Below are positions 1-9,323 of a stretch of DNA of 14,102 nt, one piece after another. Position 1 is the first letter of the stretch. The number at the start of each line of letters is the position of its first letter. Source of the DNA: an uncultured Bacteroidota bacterium (GTDB taxonomy: Bacteria > Bacteroidota > Bacteroidia > Chitinophagales > Chitinophagaceae); assembly GCA_903879995.1 (NCBI GenBank), contig CAIRNW010000165.1, positions 1 through 14,102 on the forward strand, in the 5' to 3' direction. The notes below the pieces were generated by a model. That model did no database searches, had not been told where the DNA came from, and saw nothing but the letters and a program-made list of their open reading frames with translations. A program made the translations under genes and the position numbers.

Positions 1-1059
1 GGGTTAGGTCCCACTGCAGACGATATAACCAAACCCTTACTTTGCGATTATTTTGGTGGTACCTTAAGACGAGATCAGGAAACCTTGGCGCACATCGAGC
101 GTCTTTTCAATGAGGTATACAAACGACCAGGCGCATTATTACCTCGTAATCAAAAGCAAGCAGATGTTCCTGATAATTGTACAATTTTGCACAACCCAAG
201 GGGAACCGCTCCCGGAATGCTTTTTAGTAAGGGAAATCGGATTTATATCTCATTACCCGGGGTACCGCAGGAAATGAAAGACATTTTTACAGGATCGGTG
301 ATCCCTTACCTGCAAAAAAATTTAAAAACTCCTGCTATACTTCATCGAACATTATTGACTGCTGGAATCGGAGAATCGATGTTAGCTGAAAAGCTTATAG
401 ATTTTGAATCGTCCCTTGACACAAATCTTAAACTTGCATACCTGCCGCAATATGGGATGGTTAAACTCAGAATAACCGCAACTGGCACAGATGAATCAAT
501 TATTCTTCAACAAATAGAATTAAAGTTTAAGGAGTTAAAGATTACTGTAAAAGAACACCTGGTCACTGATAAAGATGAAAAACTGGAAATGGTTGTTGGT
601 CGATTATTGCAAGAGAGGGGATCAACTCTTAGTACTGCGGAAAGTTGTACAGGTGGTCTGATTGCCAGTATGCTAACCGCAATACCCGGCTCTTCCAATT
701 ATTTTAAAGGTAGCATTGTGGCATACGCCAATGAAACTAAGGAGAATCTGCTTGGTGTACACGAATCAACACTCACGTCACAGGGCGCAGTGAGTGAACA
801 AACAGTGCAAGAGATGGCAAGGGGTGCACTTAGACAGCTAAAAACCAGTTATGCAATTGCAGTTTCAGGAATCATGGGGCCAGATGGAGGCTCCGCAATT
901 AAACCTGTGGGGACTGTTTGGATTGCCGTAGCAAATAATAAAGCAATTAAAACTCATTGCTTACAGCTGGGTTTTGACCGATTAAGAAATACCCAACAAA
1001 CAGCAATTAGCGCGCTAAACATGCTACGACAGTTTATACTAACCGAATCGTTGGATTAA
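1..1059 (+). CDS. cinA: CinA-family nicotinamide-nucleotide amidohydrolase (5' end outside window)
   Basis: The gene is open from base 1, so its start lies upstream; 352 residues are visible. The first residues (GLGPTADD) match the conserved motif that sits roughly 70 residues into CinA-family proteins, so only a short N-terminal part is missing. The N-terminal region is the MoaB/MogA-like domain (COG1058), with LPGVPQEM at bases 259-282. The C-terminal region is the PncC amidohydrolase domain (COG1546), with AESCTGG at 637-657, a GSSNYFKGS stretch and SGIMGPDGG followed by KPVGTVW. The family deamidates nicotinamide mononucleotide to nicotinate mononucleotide in NAD salvage, and the N-terminal domain has ADP-ribose pyrophosphatase activity in some members. 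It is cytoplasmic. A TTG at 85 could be read as a start, but the conserved GLGPT motif upstream in the same frame shows that the protein begins earlier. The downstream E2 gene is on the same strand 49 bp away and has its own promoter-like element. Confidence 0.93.
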   Translation, partial: GLGPTADDITKPLLCDYFGGTLRRDQETLAHIERLFNEVYKRPGALLPRNQKQADVPDNCTILHNPRGTAPGMLFSKGNRIYISLPGVPQEMKDIFTGSVIPYLQKNLKTPAILHRTLLTAGIGESMLAEKLIDFESSLDTNLKLAYLPQYGMVKLRITATGTDESIILQQIELKFKELKITVKEHLVTDKDEKLEMVVGRLLQERGSTLSTAESCTGGLIASMLTAIPGSSNYFKGSIVAYANETKENLLGVHESTLTSQGAVSEQTVQEMARGALRQLKTSYAIAVSGIMGPDGGSAIKPVGTVWIAVANNKAIKTHCLQLGFDRLRNTQQTAISALNMLRQFILTESLD

Positions 1060-1078
1060 CAGCAAACTTGTACCTTTG
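1051..1078 (+). promoter_or_regulatory. Bacteroidota-type promoter for the E2 gene
   Basis: TACCTTTG at 1071-1078 is an exact match to the Bacteroidota -7 consensus TAnnTTTG. A TTG at 1051-1053 lies 17 bp upstream, within the spacing reported for the -33 element in flavobacteria. Transcription would start near 1083-1085, giving a leader of about 25 nt before the ATG at 1109. The -33 element overlaps the last codons of cinA. The match is seen directly; activity is inferred. Confidence 0.6.
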
Positions 1079-1108
1079 CTTCTTGATTGCTGCACTTAAA
1101 ACGTTACT

Positions 1109-2410
1109 ATGGCAATAGTTGATTTGGTAATGCCTAAGCTTGGCGAAAGTATAATGGAAGCCACGATTCTAAAATGGCACAAGCAACCTGGCGACACAGT
1201 AGCGCTAGATGAAACAGTCCTGGAAATTGCTACGGATAAAGTAGACAGCGAAGTTCCCAGCACCGCAGCAGGCGTTATCCAGGAAATATTATTTCCAGTT
1301 AATGATGTGGTCCCTATAGGAACAGTCATAGCCCGAATTCAAACTTCAGCTAATCAGCCGGCAGTTGCAAGCGCGCCAGCACCTCCCACGCCACCTGTAA
1401 CGCAACAAACTATTGCTACAGCCACCGCTACTGCTACCCAAAAACCAATCACCATAGGCGGAAATCGTTTTTATTCGCCATTGGTTTTAAATATTGCAGC
1501 GAGTGAAGGTATTTCAATGTCAGAGCTCGAAAAAATTCCAGGAAGCGGTGGCGAAGGACGCGTAACAAAAAAAGACATTTTACAATACGTTGCCACCAGA
1601 ACACAGCCAGCGAGTGCTCCCTCTCAAGAAATATCCATTCCATTGACTCGTGTACAGCCTTCAGCTCCTGCCCTCTCCTCACCATCTCCGGTATTAAGTG
1701 GCAATGTTGAGATAATTGAAATGGATCGGATGCGTAAGCTTATTGCAGATCACATGGTCAAGAGTAAGCAAACTAGTCCGCATGTAACCAGTTTTACAGA
1801 AGCCGATGTAACAAATCTTGTTCTTTGGCGCGAAAAAGTGAAAAAAGACTTTGAAAAAAGGGAAGGAACCAAGATCACTTATACCCCACTATTTATTGAG
1901 GCGATTGTTAGATGTATAAAAAAATTTCCGCTTATTAATTGTTCACTTGAAGGTTCCAATATTATACTGAAAAAAGATATCAATATTGGAATGGCTACCG
2001 CATTACCCTCTGGAAATTTAATTGTACCGGTTATTCGCAACGCGGACCAATACAATATGGTAGGCCTGGCCAAACAGGTGAACCAATTGGCCGATGCGGC
2101 TCGTCAAGGAAAATTAAGACCTGACGATACACAAAATGGAAGTTTTACCCTCACCAACGTTGGAACCTTTGGATCGTTGATGGGTACCCCGATTATCAAC
2201 CAACCACAGGTTGCCATCTTAGCAGTGGGAGCAATCAAAAAACGGCCCGTAGTGGTAGAGACTCCTGCAGGAGATAGCATTGCCATTCGACATATGATGT
2301 ACCTGAGCATGAGTTACGATCATCGGATTGTAGATGGGAGTCTTGGCGCCACTTTCCTAACTGCAGTGGCAAAGGAATTAGAGAGTTTTGATGCGGAACG
2401 ACAACTCTAA
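1109..2410 (+). CDS. 2-oxo acid dehydrogenase E2 component (dihydrolipoamide acyltransferase)
   Basis: This 433-residue protein has the complete E2 architecture. Residues 1-78 are a lipoyl domain with the lipoyl-lysine motif TDKVDSE (Lys44). A flexible Ala/Pro/Thr-rich linker follows at about 80-115, including an alternating Ala-Thr stretch. The peripheral subunit-binding domain lies at about 120-165 (SPLVLNIAASEGI, then GSGGEGRVTKKDI), a second linker at about 167-200, and the catalytic acyltransferase domain at about 205-430. The active-site motif DHRIVDG supplies His405 and Asp409. The enzyme moves an acyl group from the E1-bound thiamine intermediate via lipoamide to CoA. Sequence style fits the branched-chain-type E2 common in Bacteroidota, but substrate (pyruvate, 2-oxoglutarate or branched-chain 2-oxo acids) cannot be fixed from this alone. 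No E1 or E3 gene is adjacent. The stop codon overlaps the stop of the opposing peptidase gene. Confidence 0.94.
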   Translation: MAIVDLVMPKLGESIMEATILKWHKQPGDTVALDETVLEIATDKVDSEVPSTAAGVIQEILFPVNDVVPIGTVIARIQTSANQPAVASAPAPPTPPVTQQTIATATATATQKPITIGGNRFYSPLVLNIAASEGISMSELEKIPGSGGEGRVTKKDILQYVATRTQPASAPSQEISIPLTRVQPSAPALSSPSPVLSGNVEIIEMDRMRKLIADHMVKSKQTSPHVTSFTEADVTNLVLWREKVKKDFEKREGTKITYTPLFIEAIVRCIKKFPLINCSLEGSNIILKKDINIGMATALPSGNLIVPVIRNADQYNMVGLAKQVNQLADAARQGKLRPDDTQNGSFTLTNVGTFGSLMGTPIINQPQVAILAVGAIKKRPVVVETPAGDSIAIRHMMYLSMSYDHRIVDGSLGATFLTAVAKELESFDAERQL

Positions 2411-5178
2411 TCCACAAGATCCAGCCCCAAATCTTTACCCTTATTAATTGCAGGAACTCCTTCAGTGAGCCAACGTGCAGGCCTTTCACCTTTCAATAGC
2501 CAATCAAAATATTGCTGTTGACGTATCGAAATATCCTTTTGATTTTTTCTCTCACGTAGGTTATGAGCCTCCCCATTGTAATTAAGCATCCAAACTTTCT
2601 TGCCTAACCTCCGCATGGCGGTAAACAACTCAATGCCCTGATACCAAGGTACCGCACCATCTGCATCATTAGCCATTATAACTAACGGGGTTGATATTTT
2701 TGGGACACCAAAAAGCGGCGAATTTTTAAGATATAAATCCTGTCGTTGCCAAAGTGTAGCGCCGATTCTGCTTTGCGTCATTTCATACTGAAATTGCCGG
2801 TTCAAGCCACTCTCCCAGCGAATACCTCCATAGGCGCTGGTCATATTTGCAACAGGCGCCCCTGCCCATGCCGCTTTGAACAAATTGGTCATTGTGATCA
2901 ATTGTGCAACTTGAATACCTCCCCAACTCTGTCCCTGGATACCGATATTTCTTGCATCAATCCATGATTCATTGGAGAGTTGCTTGGCAGCACTGACTAC
3001 ATAATCATAACAACTCTTAGCCGGATAACCAATTGTATAGTGAATGTCTGGACTCAATACAACATATCCCCTGCTTACATAGAATGAAATATTCAATCGA
3101 CTTCCAGTTGGTGCCGGGGGAATATAACTGTGTAAGGTGTTAGTATGAGTCTCGTAGAAATAAAGCAAGAGCGGATATTTTTTATTGGGATCAAAATTTT
3201 CTGGTAAGTATAGTACTCCACTAGCCGGCAACCCATTTATCGCTTTCCAATGGTACAAGCGAGCGGTTCCCCACGTATATTCACTTTGCTGAGGGTTTAT
3301 TGAACTCAGCTTTGTTAGCGCGGCAGGCTCTTCCCATTTCCATACGTGGAGATCTGGTGAGAGATCAAATCTTTCCTTTGTATATAAAAGCGCCGCTGCT
3401 TTTTTTGATTTTAATGGCTGGCCATAGGTATATGCTCCTGCTTCACGATATTTCCAATTTAATGGATTGTCTTGTGAGACAATGGCTAAGGCAATTCCCG
3501 CGGATTTATCCTGCTGATGCTGAAATCGCCAGCAACTAAGTGGAGATTCTAGTATATATTTTTCTTTAGGATCTAGTTTGACGTAACGTAAGTTTTCCTT
3601 CTTTACTCGACCAACTTTTGTAAAATTCACAGCTCTCCCCTTTGCGCGGATATCCACTTTCCAGGCATCAAATCGGTCATAAATCAACAACGTAGTATCC
3701 CCAGATAACCAACCAGCAATTCCATAAGGATCAGCAGGCCCGGGTGAATCATGGTCTTCATCGTATAATGGGAAAGGAATTGCTTTTGTAATTACCTGTA
3801 TTTTCCCATCATGCCATGACAAATACTGCTTAAGGGTATAATCATACCAAACTAAGGCAGCTCCACTGGGAGACACGGAAGCGGGCAGTATTACTCCCGA
3901 AATAGCTTTTTTGACTAATTGTGTGTCTCCCGTGTTGAGATGAATACGGTAAATATCCTTTTTAGTCATACCGGTCCATTGTGAGGAAATACGATACCCC
4001 CAATCTGAGATGACAAACCCGTATGATGCATCTCCATCACTGGTAGTATACACTTGCGACAATTCGGGTGTTTCCAACTGGATTGTCTGGCGAGTTGAAA
4101 AGTTATAAGCAGCCAGATAACTCTTTTCAAGCTCTCTTTTTAAATTAAACAGCTGTTGTGTTTGCAAATAATCATCATTGTAGTGCCAGATATCCAATTT
4201 TACCTGATCTATCTCAGGCAAAATGGTATCTGCTGCCGCACGAATCGGAGCGGTACCGAAAAAAAGTCGTTGTCCTGATTTACTAAATCGGGGTTTTCCA
4301 AATTCACTTACTGAAAAACCTAGTTTCATACCTGCTGAATACCGATCAACTAGCATACTTGCACTATCCGCTGCAGTTGTATAATGGTAAAGCTTGAAGT
4401 ACTTCAATAATTCTTTAGGCCTAGCATCCCGCTCAGCAACAAAAACTAATTGCTGACCATCCCGTGAAAAAACAAATGAGCGAAAATCATTTCCGCCTTT
4501 GGCGATTGCCTTGATACTGGACTTGTTTCCATTAAATAAAAAAACCTGATTTACACTTAGCGAATCTTTGGAATCTTTGAGTTGCTCACCAGCAACAAAT
4601 CCACCAGCATCAGCTACTTCATATTCAGTGACGCGTGGAATAATTTTCTCCTCCCCATTATCAAGCTGCATCAGTAGTAAAGTTGATGCCACCTTGGAAT
4701 TATCCTGAATTTTATCAGTGGGTTCTAAGTGAACAGCAAGTAAGCCCTCCTCCTCAGCTGGCATTTTAAAGTTCTTGACATGAGGAATTCTTTTTCGCTC
4801 CCCAACTCCTAACTCAACAATACAAAGTGAATCCTTTGGCAGATCTTCTGGCTTTTTCTTCCGGATTCTTGCTTCTCGGAGGGCAGCATAAGTTGGCCTT
4901 ATTTTGAAAATTAAAAATCGCCCATTGAAACTCAATTGAGGCGAAGTACCGCGTGGATAGGCTATTTCCTTTTTATCAAGTAAGGAACGAATAATAAGGG
5001 TGGGGTCTCCTTCCTGTAACTCAATCACAAAAACTGCCCAATTACCATCTGGGCTGATCAATCGCTCACCAATTCTTTGCCAGGAATCATATACAGTGTG
5101 GTCCAACGGCTTCTTCTGTGCCGAAGCATCAAAAAAAAGTATTACTCCAATTAAAAGACCAATTACAATTTTCTTCAT
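2407..5178 (-). CDS. Secreted S9-family (prolyl oligopeptidase-type) serine peptidase
   Basis: This 923-residue protein has an N-terminal signal peptide (MKK, a hydrophobic core, then ASAQ at about residue 20), so it is probably periplasmic. Residues from about 30 to 640 form the propeller-like N-terminal region that gates substrate access in S9 enzymes. The alpha/beta-hydrolase domain fills about 650-910. The nucleophile elbow GQSWGG gives Ser751, NDADGAVPW gives the likely catalytic Asp840, and NGEAHNL gives His872; the triad is complete. Family members cleave peptides, often after proline or as acyl-aminoacyl or dipeptidyl peptidases; the exact specificity is not deducible. The gene is divergent from a TonB-dependent receptor with only 70 bp between the two starts, so shared control is possible. 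A role in degrading peptides near an outer-membrane uptake system is an inference only. Confidence 0.93.
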   Translation of the reverse strand: MKKIVIGLLIGVILFFDASAQKKPLDHTVYDSWQRIGERLISPDGNWAVFVIELQEGDPTLIIRSLLDKKEIAYPRGTSPQLSFNGRFLIFKIRPTYAALREARIRKKKPEDLPKDSLCIVELGVGERKRIPHVKNFKMPAEEEGLLAVHLEPTDKIQDNSKVASTLLLMQLDNGEEKIIPRVTEYEVADAGGFVAGEQLKDSKDSLSVNQVFLFNGNKSSIKAIAKGGNDFRSFVFSRDGQQLVFVAERDARPKELLKYFKLYHYTTAADSASMLVDRYSAGMKLGFSVSEFGKPRFSKSGQRLFFGTAPIRAAADTILPEIDQVKLDIWHYNDDYLQTQQLFNLKRELEKSYLAAYNFSTRQTIQLETPELSQVYTTSDGDASYGFVISDWGYRISSQWTGMTKKDIYRIHLNTGDTQLVKKAISGVILPASVSPSGAALVWYDYTLKQYLSWHDGKIQVITKAIPFPLYDEDHDSPGPADPYGIAGWLSGDTTLLIYDRFDAWKVDIRAKGRAVNFTKVGRVKKENLRYVKLDPKEKYILESPLSCWRFQHQQDKSAGIALAIVSQDNPLNWKYREAGAYTYGQPLKSKKAAALLYTKERFDLSPDLHVWKWEEPAALTKLSSINPQQSEYTWGTARLYHWKAINGLPASGVLYLPENFDPNKKYPLLLYFYETHTNTLHSYIPPAPTGSRLNISFYVSRGYVVLSPDIHYTIGYPAKSCYDYVVSAAKQLSNESWIDARNIGIQGQSWGGIQVAQLITMTNLFKAAWAGAPVANMTSAYGGIRWESGLNRQFQYEMTQSRIGATLWQRQDLYLKNSPLFGVPKISTPLVIMANDADGAVPWYQGIELFTAMRRLGKKVWMLNYNGEAHNLRERKNQKDISIRQQQYFDWLLKGERPARWLTEGVPAINKGKDLGLDLVD

Positions 5179-5248
5179 AAAAATTATTGTACAGGAAAGT
5201 TACTCCAAACCATTCATTCCTTTGTTTGTTATACCCTGATAATTCTAT
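5179..5248. promoter_or_regulatory. Divergent intergenic region between peptidase and TonB-dependent receptor
   Basis: These 70 bp must hold both promoters and both ribosome-binding regions. On the plus strand TTCCTTTG (5217-5224) matches TAnnTTTG at all but one consensus position. On the minus strand TAACTTTC (complement of 5195-5202) does the same. Neither has a well-spaced upstream TTG, so both are weak candidates. No purine-rich Shine-Dalgarno site precedes either ATG. Confidence 0.3.
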
Positions 5249-7687
5249 ATGAAAAAGATATTACTCCTTGCTGCATTTATTTTACCCTGGCTCATAAGCC
5301 TGGGACAAGGCCAGGGTACCCTTTCCGGGTCGGTCACCGATAAAAATTTACTATCTGCTATTCCCGGGGCAACCGTGGTGTTAGATGGAACCACACTGAG
5401 GGCAATTGCTGATACAGCAGGAAAATTCAGGATTACCGGGATTCCTCCAAAAACGTACACACTTAAAATTTCAGCAGTCGGTTATTCTACCCTCTACCTA
5501 TATAATTTGGTTCTCACGTCTGGATATGAACCAAACCTTACTTTACAGCTGGAGCCTCAAACACAAATCTTAGAAGAGGTGCAGGTCAAAAATCGTAAAA
5601 CTGCCGTGGCAGCAAGTTTGGAAACTCCATTGAGTGTTCAGAAACTTACCGCTGAGGAAATACGGAGTAATCCAGGCGGAAACTTTGATATTTCAAGAGT
5701 TATTCAGGCCTTACCGGGTGTGGGCGGAACCAGCGGCAGTGTCGGAGGCTACAGAAACGATATCATCATACGTGGAGGAGCTCCCAACGAAAATGTTTAT
5801 TACCTGGATGGAATTGAGATTCCCACAATCAATCACTTTGCTACACAAGGTAGTGGCGGTGGCCCTACCGGTATTCTTAATGTCAGTTTTATCGAGGAGG
5901 TGAAACTATCAACTTCATCCTTCGATGCGCGTTTCGACAATGCACTATCCTCCGTGTTTCAGTTCAAGCAACGCAATGGCAACCCCAATCGTATGCAAGG
6001 AAATGTAAGGCTTAGTGCAACGGAATTAGCCACTACACTGGAGGGACCGCTAACCAATAAAACTACATTTTTAGCCTCAGCAAGACGTTCGTACTTACAA
6101 CTGCTTTTTAAAGCAATTGATTTACCGATAAGACCAAACTATTGGGATTTTCAAACCAAAATAACACACCGGATAAATAAAAAACTAACCTTGACTTTCT
6201 TAGGATTGGGGGCTATTGACGACTTCAGTTTTGGAGAACCGAGAGAGGCCACTCCTGAAAAGCTATATGTATTAGATGCAACTCCCTCTATCAACCAATG
6301 GAATTACACAACGGGAGTTAGCCTCAGGAAACAGATTGCACGTGGCTATTGGAATCTTGCGCTAAGCAGAAGCATGTTAGATAACAATATTGAAAAGTTT
6401 GATGGCAATCAACTGGGTAATGAAACAAAACGCAGAACTGGGATATTTTCTCAGGAAATAGAAAATAAGCTAAGACTGGATGTGAATCGAAGCTTTCAAA
6501 ACTATAAAATAGCATATGGCATAGTAATGCAGTATGTGAAAAGTAATAACAACGCGTTCCAACGTATTAGGCAAGAATTCAGGGATCTAAACGGGAACCT
6601 TATTCAACCTGCCGTAACGGTCAAATATGCCAGTGCTATAAATTTTTGGAGAACGGGTGGATTTGTTCAAATCAGTAGAAGGGCACTTGCAAACAGGCTT
6701 AGCCTCAGTGCCGGCTTGAGAACAGATTTAAATAGTTTCACAAAAACAGGAAATAACCCCTTTAAAACTTTATCAGGTAGAATAAACGCATCCTACACTG
6801 TCACTGACCGATGGACACTCAATGCATCAGTTGGCAACTACTTTAAAATTTCTCCTTACACCATACTCAGTCACACAGACAATAGTGGAAAATTCACGAA
6901 CCAGGATGCCGATTACACACAAAGTCTTCATTATGTAGCTGGCGTCGAGTACCTGCCCGCCCCCACCACACGACTAACCATCGAGGGTTTTTATAAAAAA
7001 TATTCGCAAGTGCCAATTTCAGTAAGAGATGGAATTTCTCTAGCCAATTTAGGAGGTGATTTTTCAGTATTAGGAAATGAGGATGTTGTTACAACGGGTA
7101 AGGGAAATGCTGCAGGTATTGAACTTTTTTTCCAACAAAAGCTCACCAAACGTTTTTTCACCACCCTTTCTTATACTTTATTTTATAGTCAATACAGTGG
7201 TGTTGATGGTAAATTAATTGCCAGTGCCTGGGATAATCGCCATTTAGTTTCGTTTTTGGGAGGTTACAAGCTGAAAAGAAATTGGGAGATCGGTCTAAAA
7301 TTCAGGCTTCAAGGCGGTGCCCCATTCACCCCATTTGATTTAACAGCTTCCCAACTTAATTATTTAAGTCTTGGAACGGGTTTATTAGATTATACCCGTT
7401 TAAATAGCCAGCGACTGGCTGCCTTTCATGCAAGCGACCTACGCATCGATAAAAAATGGAATTTTAGACAATTTACCCTCAATTTATTCTTGGATGTTAC
7501 CAACTGGTATGTTGCCAAAAGCCCCGCATTTCCGCAGTTTACTTTTCAGCGTAATCAAACTAACACAGCTTTTTTAACACGCGATGGACAACCTGTACAA
7601 CTGAACGGGAGTAATGCAATTCCATTTATCTTATCAAATGACGAGGGAACTCCAATTCCAACGATCGGATTTATTGTTGAGTTTTAA
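5249..7687 (+). CDS. TonB-dependent outer-membrane receptor with CarboxypepD_reg-like N-terminal domain
   Basis: The protein has 812 residues. A signal peptide covers about residues 1-20. A carboxypeptidase-regulatory-like beta-sandwich follows at about 23-108 (SGSVTDKNLLSAIPGATV, then GKFRITGIPPKTYTLKISA), then a short acidic/hydrophobic TonB-box-like segment (EEVQVKNRK, about 109-117). The plug domain is at about 124-235 (PGVGGTSGSVGGYRNDIIIRG, here split around residues 156-176, then YYLDGIEIP). A beta-barrel fills the rest and ends in a terminal phenylalanine, as in BAM-inserted proteins. It would import a ligand across the outer membrane using TonB energy. No SusD-like gene is next to it, so it is not a standard glycan (SusCD) pair, and the ligand is unknown. 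Its 3' end overlaps the convergent transporter gene by 17 bp. Confidence 0.93.
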   Translation: MKKILLLAAFILPWLISLGQGQGTLSGSVTDKNLLSAIPGATVVLDGTTLRAIADTAGKFRITGIPPKTYTLKISAVGYSTLYLYNLVLTSGYEPNLTLQLEPQTQILEEVQVKNRKTAVAASLETPLSVQKLTAEEIRSNPGGNFDISRVIQALPGVGGTSGSVGGYRNDIIIRGGAPNENVYYLDGIEIPTINHFATQGSGGGPTGILNVSFIEEVKLSTSSFDARFDNALSSVFQFKQRNGNPNRMQGNVRLSATELATTLEGPLTNKTTFLASARRSYLQLLFKAIDLPIRPNYWDFQTKITHRINKKLTLTFLGLGAIDDFSFGEPREATPEKLYVLDATPSINQWNYTTGVSLRKQIARGYWNLALSRSMLDNNIEKFDGNQLGNETKRRTGIFSQEIENKLRLDVNRSFQNYKIAYGIVMQYVKSNNNAFQRIRQEFRDLNGNLIQPAVTVKYASAINFWRTGGFVQISRRALANRLSLSAGLRTDLNSFTKTGNNPFKTLSGRINASYTVTDRWTLNASVGNYFKISPYTILSHTDNSGKFTNQDADYTQSLHYVAGVEYLPAPTTRLTIEGFYKKYSQVPISVRDGISLANLGGDFSVLGNEDVVTTGKGNAAGIELFFQQKLTKRFFTTLSYTLFYSQYSGVDGKLIASAWDNRHLVSFLGGYKLKRNWEIGLKFRLQGGAPFTPFDLTASQLNYLSLGTGLLDYTRLNSQRLAAFHASDLRIDKKWNFRQFTLNLFLDVTNWYVAKSPAFPQFTFQRNQTNTAFLTRDGQPVQLNGSNAIPFILSNDEGTPIPTIGFIVEF

Positions 7688-8576
7688 CAGGTATGGGATC
7701 AAGCATTTGCTTTTTCTTTCGATGCAACAATAACATATGTATAAGCAGTGCAGCCATAATTAAGCAAAAACCAAGATAAAACCACTTACTTAATAATTGA
7801 TCCTCCCTATAAACTACAAAGGCTAATAAAATACCATAAACTGGCTCTAAATTAAATGCCAGATTAACGGTAAAGGCGGATAATTTTTGCAAGGCCGCAC
7901 CGGAAAGTTGAAAAGCCCAAACTGAACATAACCAGGATAAAACAAGTAGCCATCCGGCATCTGTCCAAGTAGGAATCCAACGAATATCAACTACGGCCAA
8001 ACTATAAAAGGGTATTAATAAAAGAATAAACAAGAACCCAAAAGACTGTTGCCAAGCCAGCAAGGTCTCTACATTTGTTTCCTTGAGTATTTCTCGATTT
8101 AAAATTGGAAAAAGTGCAGCAAAGAATGCTGATATAACTCCCAGCCCAATCCCCCATTTGAATTGAGTATCAAAATGGAAAATAAGATAAACGCCAAGTA
8201 AGGTTATTAATCCTAAAACAAGCTCTATTGGATTTATTTGTTTACGAAGTATCAATGGTTCAAGCAGTGCAGTAAAAAAACTGACCAGCGCAAAGCATAC
8301 CAATGCGATGGAAACGTTTGCATACTTAATTGAGCCATAAAAAGTCAACCAATGCGTAGCAGCAAATACAGCCGCCAATACTATTTTTAATTGCAATGAA
8401 ATAGGAATTGGCCGAATAGCCTTTCTCCAACTAAAAATCACCCACATGGTGATGGCAGTAAACAATAATCGATAACATACAATCATTAGTTCATTAAGGG
8501 TAATAAGACGACCCAAAATACCCGTAAAACCGGCTAAAAGTACAGCACCATGTAGTTGCAGATAAGCTTTTCGCAT
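7671..8576 (-). CDS. EamA/DMT-family inner-membrane transporter
   Basis: This 301-residue protein is almost entirely hydrophobic, with about ten predicted membrane helices arranged as two EamA repeats (about residues 8-138 and 145-285). The second repeat carries the characteristic NLEPVYGILLAFVVYRE stretch (about 242-258), and a basic tail (HRKKKQ) follows the last helix, consistent with a cytoplasmic C-terminus. EamA proteins of the drug/metabolite transporter superfamily usually export amino acids or other metabolites; substrate cannot be assigned. It is the last gene of a three-gene minus-strand operon, 15 bp downstream of the glycosyltransferase. Its 3' end overlaps the end of the receptor gene. 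Confidence 0.9.
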   Translation of the reverse strand: MRKAYLQLHGAVLLAGFTGILGRLITLNELMIVCYRLLFTAITMWVIFSWRKAIRPIPISLQLKIVLAAVFAATHWLTFYGSIKYANVSIALVCFALVSFFTALLEPLILRKQINPIELVLGLITLLGVYLIFHFDTQFKWGIGLGVISAFFAALFPILNREILKETNVETLLAWQQSFGFLFILLLIPFYSLAVVDIRWIPTWTDAGWLLVLSWLCSVWAFQLSGAALQKLSAFTVNLAFNLEPVYGILLAFVVYREDQLLSKWFYLGFCLIMAALLIHMLLLHRKKKQMLDPIPVKTQQ

Positions 8577-8591
8577 GATTTAGCACATCGA

Positions 8592-9323
8592 TTAAGCAGA
8601 TCGGTAATCGGTGGAGGAAGCATAATTTCTCAGCCGCCAAACTCCCAAAACCCCCTCTTTGATGATCCCTTTATTCATCTTGGAACTTCCGCGCGTTCGG
8701 TCTTGAAATATAATCGGGACCTCTTTAATCTTAAATCCAAGTTGCCAAGCCGCGTATTTCATTTCAATCTGAAATGCATAACCAACAAATCGAATTCGGT
8801 CCAGATTAATACCCGCTAGCACTGCAGAACGGTAGCAAACAAAGCCGGCGGTTGGATCCATCACACGCATTTTTGTAAGTAACCGAGTATATAAAGAAGC
8901 TCCCTTTGATAATAGTATTCGTGAAAAAGGCCAATTGATGACACCCCCTCCTTTGACATATCTTGAACCCACCGCAAGATCAGCCTGACCTTGCGCACAG
9001 GCTTGATACAAGCGAATCAGGTCATTGGGATTGTGCGAGAAATCAGCATCCATCTCAAATAAGAAAGCATAATTTCGTTTCAGTGCCCATTTAAATCCAT
9101 GTATATAGGCAGTACCTAGTCCTCCCTTCCCTTTTCTCTCCTCTAAAAACAAACGACCCGGAAAAGACAGTGAAAACTCTCGCACCAAATCAGCAGTTTG
9201 GTCGGGGGATGAATCATCGACCACCAACACGTGAAATTCACCAGGCAGGGACAATACAGCCTGGAGAATAGCAATAATATTCTCCTTCTCGTTATAGGTG
9301 GGTATAATTACAAGCTTATCCAT
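8592..9323 (-). CDS. Polyprenol monophosphomannose synthase-like family 2 glycosyltransferase
   Basis: This 243-residue protein is a GT-A fold family 2 glycosyltransferase. It starts with IPTYNEKENI (7-16), followed by the nucleotide-binding motif VVDDSSPDQT (34-43), the metal-binding DAD motif in EMDADFSHNP (90-99), GSRYVKGGGV (119-128), DPTAGFVCYR (156-165) and the C-terminal RTRGSSKM (209-216). This set is typical of DPM1-like enzymes, which move mannose from GDP-mannose onto a polyprenyl phosphate at the inner face of the cytoplasmic membrane. There is no C-terminal membrane segment, as in soluble DPM1-type proteins. The sugar could differ (glucose or another hexose), since DPM1-like and ArnC/GtrB-like enzymes share these motifs. 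The first bases overlap the end of the upstream exonuclease gene by 8 bp, indicating translational coupling. Confidence 0.92.
   Translation of the reverse strand: MDKLVIIPTYNEKENIIAILQAVLSLPGEFHVLVVDDSSPDQTADLVREFSLSFPGRLFLEERKGKGGLGTAYIHGFKWALKRNYAFLFEMDADFSHNPNDLIRLYQACAQGQADLAVGSRYVKGGGVINWPFSRILLSKGASLYTRLLTKMRVMDPTAGFVCYRSAVLAGINLDRIRFVGYAFQIEMKYAAWQLGFKIKEVPIIFQDRTRGSSKMNKGIIKEGVLGVWRLRNYASSTDYRSA

Noticed and set aside
1449..1685. Minus-strand open frame inside the E2 gene
   Set aside because: It lies fully within a confidently coding E2 gene (linker and binding domain), has no recognisable domain or start signal, and is a composition shadow.
5179..5215. TTTG plus TAATTTTT as a promoter for the S9 peptidase (minus strand)
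   Set aside because: The spacing (19 bp) is good, but the -7 element ends at the start codon, so transcription would begin inside the gene.
5249..7687. A SusC/SusD glycan-utilisation pair
   Set aside because: The receptor has the CarboxypepD_reg and plug domains, but no SusD-like lipoprotein or glycan-degrading enzyme lies beside it; the next gene is a convergent transporter.
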